DNA of 64,000 nt from Euphorbia lathyris (lineage: Eukaryota; Streptophyta; Magnoliopsida; Malpighiales; Euphorbiaceae), in the NCBI RefSeq assembly GCF_963576675.1, contig NC_088919.1:41128501-41192500 (forward strand), written 5' to 3'. Positions 47,833-57,390 of this stretch are shown piece after piece. The notes beneath the pieces were generated by a model, which was not told the DNA's origin, ran no database searches, and saw nothing but the letters and a program-made list of their open reading frames with translations. Within the stretch, counting starts at the first letter, position 1. Each line of letters starts with the position of its first letter. The translations under genes were made by a program, and so were the position numbers.

Positions 47833-50560
47833 CTAATATAATCTAGTCCAAGCCTCTCTCCTTTCAGCGTATAGATTGTCCAAGTGACGAACACTCGGAT
47901 CATGAAATATAAGCCATTGGGTGGCAATGGGAGGCACTGGAAATGTAGGATGTAAATAAAGACGTATGTAGTGATGATAACTCCCCAAATGAAAAATCAC
48001 AATCTCTCGCTCTGGTGGTCTTCCATCGTCGGAACGCATCGGCAGTATAGTGCAACATCCTAACTGTGATGTAGTAAAAAGGAATATTACTGCATTCAAA
48101 ACAGATGCAGCAACATATAAGTCATCCGGACTCACCATCCAGTGGGACTCACTACACCCCACTCTTGCCCATTTAATACGCGCGAGGGCAGCATCAAATC
48201 CGTTCCCGTACACTGGCACATATAGATCACGGTTTGCCCGCATCTCATTCTCTATGAGCACTCTCATCAGCTTCCACTCCTCCTGATTATAGGTGATGGC
48301 ATCGGCTAACACACGAAATCCACAGTTACCATCTGCTACAACATCATGGAATCCAGTAATAAATGGTACGATGAGACCTTGAAACCGATGTAAATGGTGG
48401 TAACCGGCGATATCCGCATCAAATCCGACTGAAAATATTAATATATGAAATTCATCAATAAAAATATATTTACTTTAACTTCAACATATATATTAATAAA
48501 ATAAAATATACCCGGCATCTCGTTGTTATGCACAGATGAGGATGAGGAACGGCCTCGACTACGACTACTCCTCGAACCTGAGGACCGTGCTCGACCTCGT
48601 GGTGCCTGACTGTACTCCCATGCACTCGGATTTCGTTTTGTTGATAAATTCCCCTTTGGTCTACCCCTAACAGTGTCTTTGACCTCAGGTTCTTTGAAGC
48701 CACTTTGTTCTGGGTTTATCTGATCATGAATCATCATCGATATGCTACGCACCATTGAAGGATCTAATTTTTCAACCTTTTCCACCAGAGAGTGAAAAAA
48801 ACGGTGATCCTCAGACCCGTCAGCATATACGAGAGCACTAACTAGTATGTAACTCAAAACCTCAAGAGATCTCCAATTCGGTCAGCACGGACTGATTCAT
48901 TTGTGTCAATATACGTTTTAAGCTCACAAGCACACGGAATGCCATGAGTCATGGGCAACACGCATCCGCATTCACTTACCACATTCATACTCAATCCGTG
49001 CATACGCTTGAGCTCAGCATTTAGTACACGCAAGCAGTAATGTGAAACGTGTAAGTCGAGATACTTGAAAGGTGCTCCACAGTGAGCCACCGCAGATCTT
49101 CTTCTCGAGTCCTCGAGTGAGTATCTGATTATATACCGTAAAGGATTACAAAACTAATGTATTACACTATAAAAGATTAAATTAAATAACAACATAAATG
49201 TCTTACTTGATCGCCTCGATCTGAGCCTCAATGTCCTTGTGCACCTTCGCCCACACTGTATCGAGTGCACCAGTAGATGAATTCAACCACTGTTTCAACT
49301 GTGCATGTGAACTCTCCACTCGACAGGTTGTGGTGTTTCCTAAGTGCAACACCTTGTTCGTCCATGCTCGACAAAACTTCTCTTTATGCACTAGCCATGT
49401 CGTCTCCACGTACTCTATCACACGAGGCCATTTGGCAGTAGTATCCTTCATGGCATACACTGCCGCCTCATATTCGGCTACTGTCGGGGCTTCAATTATA
49501 CGTTTCCATTTGGAATTCTTAAAAATTTCACCAAAACTCTTCACTCCACACAACTTGCCTACTCTATCCTCCACATCTTTATTAATATGCCATGTGCACA
49601 ATAAATGATGACTATGAGGAAATACCTCACGAACCGGCCTCATCAGTCCTAACTCCCGATCTGTAGCAATGGCTGTTGGATGCACATCAGGTTGGAGCAA
49701 AAGCTTCAATTTTTGTAACACCCACATATAACTTCCCTCAGTTTCATCCTTCATGATTGCATAGGCGATCAAGAAGTTTTTGTTTGAAGGCGTCATTCCA
49801 ATGATCTCAAAGAATGGCATCTTATACTTGTTTGTTTTATATGTTGAATCCATACCAACAAACAAGTAATAAGATCGGAACAGTTTGATCGATGTAGGAT
49901 GTGCCATAAATAAGTGAGTCACAACATTGCTGCCCGGCACAGCTTGCGTCCAATGTATGTATTCCTTATCTATAGCAAGCCGATAAAACTGACCGATTAC
50001 ATCCCGACCCTCAAAGCTCTCTGTCCTGATTTTCTCCCTGTAGTTATAGATATGTCTTTATGTCGGGCAATCCTCCGGATGTTTTTCTTTGATTGCAGCA
50101 AAAATAGCACACGGCTTAGCTTGAGCTGAACTCATTTCACGAACAAGTTTTTTAGAACCCGAGCTTAGTCCGCTCATTTGTCTGTAGCCCTGACGATATA
50201 TAGCCAATTGATGAGAGTGCTTTCCTCTATCTCCAGCAATCCCATTCACCACCCAACCGCCTAATTCAGCGATTTTTAGAAGCTTTATCTGGAATTTGCA
50301 ACCACATTACTTTGTTTTTGTTTCCCTCCGCAGTATCTCATCCGTATCCATATCCTTTTTCCTTCTATAATTCTTAATACCACGAGCACATTTAACCAAT
50401 ATCCACTTTGACTTGCCCCCTGTCTTATGCGACGCTGTTGTTAACTCGAATCCGATCCCAATTGCCGTTTGTTTTGCCCAGTTAACAGCTTCATGATATG
50501 TTTGAAACGTTTGTTTGGGAAAAAACTGCGAACTGTAATCAATGCCGTTTCAGCCAAATT
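47833..50560 (-). pseudogene. MULE transposase with FAR1-like, SWIM and OTU parts (broken)
   Basis: Minus-strand order: FAR1-like DNA-binding segment (about 50560-50130; AVNWAKQTAIGIGFEL, KSKWILVKC, CGCKFQIKLL); MULE transposase core (49940-49203; GMDSTYKTNKYKMP, ATDRELGLM, HHLLCTWHINKDV); SWIM zinc finger (ECGCVLPMTHGIPCACEL near 48980); linker with an AT-hook-like RGRPKG; then an OTU-type cysteine protease segment with ADGNCGFR (near 48320) and FHLGSYHHYIRL. GT-AG introns fit at 48511-48429 and near 49200-49100. TAA stops at about 50310 and 50056-50058 and a frameshift near 48857 break the frame. OTU domains are deubiquitinase-like folds; here the Cys and His motifs look intact. Confidence 0.8.
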
Positions 50561-50667
50561 CTTCCCATGAAACCTCCTGCAAATGATAAATAACGAACAT
50601 TACATTCCAACGCGCGATATTTCTACAGTGTTTCGGTGTCTAAACCCGAAAAAACAGCAACAATATA

Positions 50668-50892
50668 CGTGGGCGTGTGAGCATCACGCTCCACCATGTG
50701 GTCGGGCGTGTGAGCATCACGCCCCACCATGAAGTGGGGCGTATGAGCATTACGTCCCACCTCATGGTGGGGCGTACGAGCATCACGCCCCACCATGTGG
50801 TGGGGCGTGTGGCTATCACGCCCCACCACATGGTCGGGCGTGATGCTCACACGCCCGACCACATGGTGGGGCGTGATACTCATACGCCCGAG
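50668..50892. repeat. Right subterminal palindromic array of the MULE
   Basis: Repeated units of GGGCGTGTGAGCATCACGCC and CCACCATGTGGTGGGGCGTG alternate in both orientations over about 225 bp, forming an imperfect palindrome. It shares its core words with the left array. Confidence 0.85.
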
Positions 50893-51168
50893 GTCCGAAC
50901 CAGCGATTTTTTTTTAAAAAAATTGACAGAAATCATAGGAACTTCAATCGGAAAAATACCTCAACTTCAGACACAGCATCACTCCCGTCTCTTCCCGGTG
51001 ATAACGGATTGCTCTCCATCAAACGTGTTGTCTTTGATTTTGGATCAAAATGTATTTGGGAGAGTTTGGGAGAGTTTGGGATTTTCAATTTTTAGTTAAA
51101 GGGCGGTTACGTCTTTTTCGGGGCTGGAAGTGTGAATTTGGGGCTGGGTATAGTAATCCACTTAAAAA

Positions 51169-51459
51169 ATGATCCAATAGAGGTTGCTTGAAAAGTTATT
51201 ATTATAATCCTATAAATTATTATTTTATTATAAATATTAAAAATAAAAGGCTCCATATTTTATTATTTCTAGGAGAGGGACCACAGATTTTATATTAAAA
51301 AATAATTAAACAAAGTTGCCAATAGGTTGTCAAAAATTGGCAACTTTCCTTGACACCCACAATCACTCCAATAGTGGACACCCTTTAAAAGTTGTCAAAC
51401 CTGATGCCACATCAGCTCGCACTCTTTTGAGCACTCTCTATTGGAGATGCTCTAAGGTG
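51169..51459. other. Intergenic, AT-rich
   Basis: Spacer between the MULE and a LINE fragment. The words AAATTGGCAACTTTC and GTTGTCAAAC hint at an old repeat, but nothing definite is seen. Confidence 0.4.
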
Positions 51460-51475
51460 CAGTTAGTTTTAAATA

Positions 51476-51795
51476 TTTTTTTTTTTGATGAGTATGGAGG
51501 GGCAAAAACCTCGACGAACAAAATAGACTAGAGAGTACTTGTCATCCTAATGAGACAAGTTCCACAAAGATCAGAATACAGAATATCTTAGATGCCTGCA
51601 GGCGGTACCTCACACTCGTGAAGATCCAAATTTAAACTTCCTACATAGTTTGCCATCTAATCCGCGGCTCGGTTCCCTTCGCGTAAAACATGAATTAATT
51701 GGACCTCCCAATCCTGCCTGAGTAATTTCTGACATTCCACAATTAGCCAGTAAAAGTTGTGCTTGTGCTCCGTTCCTTCCTTGACCGTACACGAC
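51476..51795 (-). mobile_element. 5'-truncated LINE fragment (RNase H end)
   Basis: The minus strand encodes the end of a plant L1-type RNase H (IHVLREGNRAAD, MANYVGSLNLDLHECEVPP, with an internal stop) and finishes in an A-run. Flanks CAGTTAGTTTTAAATA (51460-51475) and CAGTTAATTTTAAATA (51796-51811) are a 16-bp target duplication with one mismatch. Confidence 0.85.
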
Positions 51796-51811
51796 CAGTT
51801 AATTTTAAATA

Positions 51812-52159
51812 ATAACTCCTAGAAACTACTATTATTATGCAGTAATAGTTGATGGACAAACTACTCTATAAGAGTTGTAGATGGGGTGTGCAAGAAGCTC
51901 TTCAATACAGGTCCCAAAATTATATAAATTTAGTAAAATGATCCATTTTCATCCCTTCACTACATCCTTCCAATTGATTCATTTCTCTTTATATTTTATT
52001 AATATAAAATTCTATTAAATAGATCCGATAAAAATGTAACACAGGCACCCAAAATTCTCAACAGAAACATAAAAACTTAAGCTACCAAAAGGAACTTCAT
52101 CCTCCTCTCCTCTCTTCTCAACCAAAAAAAAAACTCCTAAATCAATTTGTATTTTCTTT
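51812..52159. other. Intergenic, AT-rich
   Basis: Spacer between the LINE fragment and the SINE. No gene or repeat is recognised. Confidence 0.45.
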
Positions 52160-52176
52160 CTATTCTTCAGCTGTAA

Positions 52177-52536
52177 AAAGGACGGTCCGGTGCACTACGC
52201 GTCCCCACTGAGCGAGGGTTCAGGGAGGAGTCCCACCACAAAGGTATATTGAGGCAGGCCTTTTCCTGCCAATTTATTTGGCAAAAGATCCAGTGGCGGA
52301 ACCAGGACCCCGGATGACTCGGGGCTCAAACATATTAATACAAAAATTTCAAAACGTCAAAAAAAAAATCAAAATTAATTATGCGGTTAACGGTAAATTT
52401 TCAAAGTTCAGCCCGTTAGGGCTGGGCAAATTTTTTTTAGCCTCCTGGTTCCACTCCTTGAAGAGGCCGCTCCTAAGACTCGAACCCGTGACCTCTTGAT
52501 CACACACGATAACAACGTTTACCGTTGCGCCAAGTA
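52177..52536 (-). mobile_element. Au-like SINE interrupted by an hAT MITE
   Basis: On the minus strand the head starts near ACTTGGCGCAACGGTAAACG (A-box-like) and has the B box GGTTCGAGTCT. This is a tRNA-derived pol III promoter as in the Au SINE family of flowering plants. The tail ends in TTTTT. A perfect 17-bp target duplication CTATTCTTCAGCTGTAA flanks it (52160-52176 and 52537-52553). The body is split by the MITE at 52291-52460. Confidence 0.85.
52291..52460. mobile_element. hAT MITE nested in the SINE
   Basis: 170 bp starting CAGTGGCGGAACCAGGA and ending with a near-inverted copy (TCCTGGTTCCACTCCTTG). Flanks AAAAGATC and AAGAGGCC agree at five of eight bases, the differences being transitions, as in a decayed 8-bp duplication. 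It shares its left 130 bp with the larger element at 59079-59744. Confidence 0.75.
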
Positions 52537-52670
52537 CTATTCTTCAGCTGTAATACCTACAAAATTAACAAGGCTAAATTAATCATTAATCTAACAAATT
52601 TAAGCTATATTGTTAGAAAATATTGTGAAGAACATGGAGAAATCGATACCTTCAGTGAAATTCTCAACAT

Positions 52671-54214
52671 TTAACCCCTCCTAATAAAGACATTAACGAG
52701 CGGAATTGGATCAGTATCATTAACCGGCGGCTCAAAAATGCAAACATCTCCGACTTTCAAAACATTATCCCGTGCAAATTTAAGCCAACCTGCGGATATT
52801 AGACCTCTGCCCTCATGAAGAACCAGCTTCACTAACCACCATTTGGATTTATTGTTAACCTTCAATCTCAAGTTTATTGCTTTTATTTCACTTCTTCGCT
52901 TAACGTTATTTTCAATATAATATCTCGGCACAGCCTGCACTTTACAAACAAATATTATTATATAACATTCTCAATATCAAATTTCGGTGTTGATCGCACG
53001 GATCTTAATGACCATGTAGTATTTGGTCATTTACCGTTGGATCTGTGTTTATTAAAATCTTAAGACGGAGATTCAAAGCATCTAAGACTTATATTTAATA
53101 AGTCTATATCTCACAGTGAATGAACAAATTTATTTGGTCATTAAGGGCTTGATTGGACGAAGGGTAGGGAATGGTAAATAAAGGAAGGGTAGAGGAGGGT
53201 AGTAGAGAAGGGTAGGAAAAGGTAAAGAAGGGGAAGGAAAGATAATTTCTAACCCTTACAAACCCACCGAATTGGAGGGTTGAAAATTGGACAGAAAAAA
53301 CCTTTCAAAACCCCTCCAAACCCTTAGGGCTTGCTTGGATGAAGGTTTCACAAGGTTCATTAAAGGTAAGGGAGGGAAAGGGAAGAGAAGAGAATGGAAC
53401 TGAAATTGAGGTTATTTCAAAGTTTTTGAACCTCTATTTAGAAAAATAACCTCAAGGTTAGGAAAATAACCTCCCTTCAATGAACCTCCTTTAACCCCAT
53501 CCAAGCAGACTCTTGCCCTTCTAATTTTTTTTGGGTTCCAAACATGGATTCGGAGAAACCCTTAACCATTCCTCTCCCAAACAAGGGTTTATATCAACCC
53601 TTACTAACTCTTCCTTTATTAACCCCTCTAAACCCCTAATCAAGCCGTAAGTTGCATGTGAACATGGATATATCAAACTTATCAAAGTTTATGATTTTCC
53701 TTACCATTGCGGCGATCAGATTGTAAGATGAAACTTCTGCTTGGAATGATTTCGAAACTTGAACAACATTTGGTACTTGTTCCCGGACCGGGATGGAGGG
53801 ATAGTTTATCTCCGTGCAAGTTTTATCAAATATGATAACATTGAAATCACCATTGTTGTTTTCATATTCAAATACTAGAAAAGATCCATAAGCAATCGAG
53901 TAATATTCAACAAATTCTGGCCATCCGCGTTGCAACCAAATCTCTTCGGCGCTAGTTTTGACAAGTTCTACTTTCCATTTTACACCGGTTGGGACCTTCA
54001 ACGTGACAAAACTTGACAGATTATCTCCATAAGTTTTTACAAATTTTCTTGGAATGGCCTATTTTGAATAAATATTAGTTAGAAATTATATGTTGAAGGA
54101 TGTAATTAAGAAGAAAAGAGAAAGATATACCAGTTTCTTATCACGTATGGTATGATCAAGAATTACTTTGAAAAAATGAGGCATTTTGTTGTTCTTCATG
54201 GACCTGGAAGCCAT
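52671..54214 (-). CDS. B3-domain protein, VRN1/REM type
   Basis: Three exons on the minus strand: 54214-54131, 54058-53705 and 52934-52671, encoding 233 residues with GT-AG introns and phase 0 at both joins. The first B3 domain covers about residues 10-105 (HFFKVILDHTI, AIPRKFVKTYG, GWPEFVEYYSIAYGSFLVFEY). The second covers about 147-233 (RYYIENNV, WLVKLVLHEGRGLISAGW, VGDVCIFE). Two B3 domains around a linker is the layout of VRN1 (At3g18990), a non-sequence-specific DNA-binding nuclear protein; this one is shorter than VRN1 by about a hundred residues. It is more likely a REM-family relative than VRN1 itself. Intron 2 contains nested MITEs. Confidence 0.88.
53146..53648. mobile_element. Nested MITEs in intron 2 of the B3 gene
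   Basis: The outer element has ends GGGCTTGATTGGACGAAGGG and, as reverse complement, CGGCTTGATTAGGGGTTTAG. Inside it, about 53326-53517, a second one starts GGGCTTGCTTGGATGAAGG and ends CCATCCAAGCAGACTC. Both contain runs of AAGGGAAGG/CCCTTCC-type words. Target duplications are unclear. Confidence 0.6.
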
Positions 54215-54547
54215 TGTTGAAGAGCTTGAGATTCAGTTCTTCTTCATTTGAGGACCTTATATTTTTTTTTTTAAAAATGTCTTTTTTAATCAAGTTTGGA
54301 ATTCAAAGCGGATTTCTAATTCTACGAGGAAGACTGTTCAAGTCATTAGTAACTTTTAAAGTTTTAATTTAATTATCATTAATTGGATGGATGGCTCTCC
54401 ATATTCCCCAAAAATGAGAGTCAAGTGACTCTCCTTTTTATTTAATCTTTTTTATAAAGGGTAAATTTCAAAAAAAACCCCTGTGGTTTCACCGATTTCT
54501 AAATAAACCCATGTGGAGGCTTTAAGTTGAGCCAAATAAACCCCTGT
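54215..54547. other. Upstream flank of the B3 gene
   Basis: No further gene. From 54463 the words AAATTTCAAAAAAAACCCC and TGTGGTTTCACCGATTTC resemble the end of the MITE at 55248-55726, so a partial relative lies here. Confidence 0.5.
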
Positions 54548-55065
54548 TGATGAGACGAAAGAATACGTGAAGAGGAAGTTGGAACTATGGAGACAAACTT
54601 TAGAATCTAGAGGCTTTAAGTTGAGCCAAAGTAAGATAGAATATTTGGAGTGTAAGTTTAGCGGCGATAGGAGTAAGGAGGCAGAGACAATCACATTAGA
54701 TGGGAAGGATGTTCAGTTATCGGATTGCTTCCGGTATTTATGATCTATTATCCAAACAGATGGAGAAGTAGATGGAGATGTTGCTCATAGGATTAAATCT
54801 GGGTGGGCGAAGTGGAAGAGTGATACGAGTTTCCTTTGTGACCCTGACATGCCTAATAGATTGAAGGGAAAATTCTACCGCACGACAATCAGACCAGCAT
54901 TGTTATATGGTACGGAGTGTTGGGCAGTGAAACACTGTCACATTCATAAGATGTCGGTAGCGGAGATGCGTATGTTGAGATGGATGTGTTGTCATACGAG
55001 AAAGGATTGGGTGAGTAATGAAATAATTAGGACAAAAGTAGGGGTTACATCTATTGAGATATAAG
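54548..55065 (+). mobile_element. LINE reverse transcriptase C-terminal fragment
   Basis: The plus-strand frame reads ETKEYVKRKLELWRQTLES, SQSKIEYLECKF, FRYL, then FYRTTIRPALLYGTECW and EMRMLRWMC. This is the standard end of RT in a widespread plant LINE group. One stop interrupts it near 54738. Both ends are truncated. Confidence 0.85.
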
Positions 55066-55247
55066 AGTCGTGATCAAGACGGCACCGCTGATGATTTAGT
55101 CAAGTGAAGTTTATTTTTTCTCATAGATATTATATATATTTTGCAACTATATTTTTATTTTATTTTAATTTTTATATTTATAGGAGAAAGTTGGTTGATT
55201 GATGTATTCTATTGAGTAATATTATATCTCAATACTCATTAAAAGTA

Positions 55248-55726
55248 GGGTAAATTCCAAATAAAACCCATGTGGTTTCACTAATTTTCAGATAAAGGAT
55301 TGTGGTTTACTTTTTGTCAAAACGAGGATTGAGGGTTTTCAACTTTAGCAAAATAAGGACTTTTTCGATTGATACTATTAAAATTACCCTTGACGACTTT
55401 AAAAATGACATATTTTAAGAATTACTAATATTCTAAGCAACTTTAATTCTTCAACTTTTTTATTTTGAGATTATTTAGATGAAGTTTAGTAAAGAGAGAG
55501 AAAGTTCCAAAAAAGATGATTTTCGAAAATTGAAAATATAGTTCCATAGAAAATATGACATTGAACAACTTTAATTCTTGAAATTTTTCATTTTCAGGTC
55601 GTTAAAGATGATTTTAATATCATTAATCCAAGTGTGAAACCTCAATCCTCGTTTTGACAAAAAGTAAACCACAGTCCTTTATCTGAAAATTAGTGAAACC
55701 ACATGAGTTTTATTTGAAATTTACAT
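55248..55726. mobile_element. Mutator-type MITE
   Basis: Inverted ends of about 95 bp (GGGTAAATTCCAAATAAAAC on the left; reverse complement ATGTAAATTTCAAATAAAAC on the right) are flanked by a perfect 9-bp duplication TTAAAAGTA (55239-55247 and 55727-55735). 479 bp, non-coding. Confidence 0.88.
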
Positions 55727-55800
55727 TTAAAAGTATTACGTTTTTAATTTGTTATTCACTTTACATTAATACTCAGAATCCATATAAATGAAGGATCCTT

Positions 55801-57337
55801 TTTTTTTTTTGGTAGAAAAGGAAAAGAAAAACGAACAACATTTTTTTTTTGGTAGAAAAGGAAAAGAAAAACGAACAACAACAAACTACCCAGGAATTAG
55901 CCTAGGGAAGCTAACCCTAATCCTATCTTCTAAGAGAAGATGAGGGATGAAACTAAGGGAAACAGGAAGGGTAGTAACGCCTAATGTCCCTTCATGGCCC
56001 GCCGCCGCCAAGCGATCAGCAACACGATTCTGCTCTCTAAAAATATGTCTGAACTCTACGAACTCAAAGGAGGAGCAAAGCCTTATAATAGCTTTGATGA
56101 GGTTGCGACTGTTAAGACCCATAGAATGATTCTCAGAAATCATTTTGATTGCTTCCAAATTATCAGACTCCACAGAGAGCCTCTTAACACCCAGCCTTTT
56201 AGCAAGATTGATTCCAGTAAGAATAGCCCAGAGCTCCGCAGAAAAGGAAGAACCCAACCCTAAATTCTGGGAGAACCCAGAAAGCCAGACGCCCCCTACA
56301 TCTCTAAGCACACCTCCAGCCGCAATCTTACCGTTACTGAGGCAGGAACCATCAGTATTCAGCTTCACAACCCCCTCTCTTGGCCTGCTCCATCCCACGA
56401 GATGGACATCACAACACTGAGAGGCTCTGGCAAGGGACTCTCCTTTGAAACTATCGATAATAGAGAAAAGTTTTTTCGAGAAGAAATCAGCTAAGTTTGT
56501 CATAAAAACAGTTTTATCTCCAAAAATCTCCTCGTTTCTCCATTTCCAAACTTGGTGACAGATAATAGCAAAGAAAATGTCACCATGCTCCATGTATGGA
56601 AGCAACTTTCCTCTAACACCATCAGAGAACCAGTCGACCTCAGAATGTGCCATGAAGGAAGAGAAAATATGGTGTGGGAGAATTTTCCTCCAAACCTCTT
56701 TACTATTAGAGCAATCTCTAAGAGCATGGCACAAAGTCTCAACATGGCCTCTGCATCTACTGCAAGCTCCAGAATCAGCCAAGTGCCTTCTGTGCCTATC
56801 CGAATTAGTAAGAAGCCTGTCCTTAACGCCCAGCCACAGGAAACTCCTAATACGGAAAGGAACTTTAAGGGTCCAAATCGACTTCCACACATCCGAGGGA
56901 GGATCAGATCTAAAGAGAGAGAAAGCTTCAAAGGCCGATTTGCAAGAATAAACTCCATTGTTAGTCAGCGCCCAACAGTGCCTATCCAAGTCTTCCTCTT
57001 GATTACTCACCTTCACTCCCCGCATTCTAAGGAGAGTCTCAAGGCTAAAGAAAGTATCAAACTTTGACCAGATCCAGTCCCCTTCCGAGTCAACCACATC
57101 GGCAATCCTCCAGTTGCGTATATCACTAGGCGGGGGGGAAGAACACACCTCAATTAACGGTTTATCCCCAATCCAGTTATCAAACCAGAAACTAATGGAC
57201 TTACCATTCCCCACCTCCAGGCCAACTCCCGAGCAGAACTCATCAAACATAGCACTAAGTCCTTTCCAGAGGAAGGAACAATTAGCAACTCTCTCTTTCG
57301 GGCCCCCGAAGATTTTGTCTTTCCGATACTTACCACA
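55801..57337 (-). mobile_element. 5'-truncated L1-type LINE
   Basis: The 3' end of a plant LINE, ending in an A-run next to the short duplication AAGGATCCTT (55791-55800 and 57338-57347). The last 40 bp (GGTAGAAAAGGAAAAGAAAA plus flanking T-run) are present twice in tandem at about 55799-55880. Confidence 0.85.
55886..57337 (-). CDS. LINE polyprotein C-terminus: zf-RVT and RNase H
   Basis: An uninterrupted frame from the truncation point to the stop at 55886; the first ATG is at 57250, giving 454 residues. The first half has the zinc-binding region typical of plant non-LTR elements (WFDNWIGDKPL, FLWLGVKDRLLT, CSRCRGHVETLCHAL, VWKWRNEEIF). The second half is an RNase H with catalytic-type residues in LNTDGSC, FSAELWAI and VESDNLEA, ending with FREQNRVADRLA. 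The RT and endonuclease are missing, so the fragment cannot move alone. The open frame without stops points to a fairly recent insertion. Confidence 0.85.
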   Translation of the reverse strand, partial: CGKYRKDKIFGGPKERVANCSFLWKGLSAMFDEFCSGVGLEVGNGKSISFWFDNWIGDKPLIEVCSSPPPSDIRNWRIADVVDSEGDWIWSKFDTFFSLETLLRMRGVKVSNQEEDLDRHCWALTNNGVYSCKSAFEAFSLFRSDPPSDVWKSIWTLKVPFRIRSFLWLGVKDRLLTNSDRHRRHLADSGACSRCRGHVETLCHALRDCSNSKEVWRKILPHHIFSSFMAHSEVDWFSDGVRGKLLPYMEHGDIFFAIICHQVWKWRNEEIFGDKTVFMTNLADFFSKKLFSIIDSFKGESLARASQCCDVHLVGWSRPREGVVKLNTDGSCLSNGKIAAGGVLRDVGGVWLSGFSQNLGLGSSFSAELWAILTGINLAKRLGVKRLSVESDNLEAIKMISENHSMGLNSRNLIKAIIRLCSSFEFVEFRHIFREQNRVADRLAAAGHEGTLGVTTLPVSLSFIPHLLLEDRIRVSFPRLIPG

Positions 57338-57390
57338 AAGGATCCTTATTGATTGTTAGTTTCGAATCCGACATTTACTCGAAAATATAA

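Larger units (their letters stand above)
47358..51159 (-). mobile_element. Mutator-like element (MULE) with transposase and OTU domain
   Basis: Short inverted ends (left AGGGTGTTGTTAAACCCAGC, right as reverse complement GGATTACTATACCCAGCC) are flanked by a perfect 9-bp duplication ACTTAAAAA (47349-47357 and 51160-51168). The 3.8-kb element encodes, on the minus strand, FAR1-like, MULE transposase, SWIM and OTU parts. Palindromic GC-rich arrays lie just inside both ends. The transposase has stops, so the copy is probably inactive. Confidence 0.85.

Noticed and set aside
50668..50892. Palindromic repeats resembling a CRISPR or integron array
   Set aside because: They are subterminal repeats of a MULE with 9-bp target duplications; no spacers or cas genes.
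50677..51099. Plus-strand 140-codon frame with HHVVGR repeats
   Set aside because: Read-through of the right palindromic array and adjacent non-coding DNA.
52462..52536. tRNA-like sequence with A and B boxes
   Set aside because: It is the head of an Au-like SINE with a 17-bp flanking duplication, not a tRNA gene; no complete cloverleaf.
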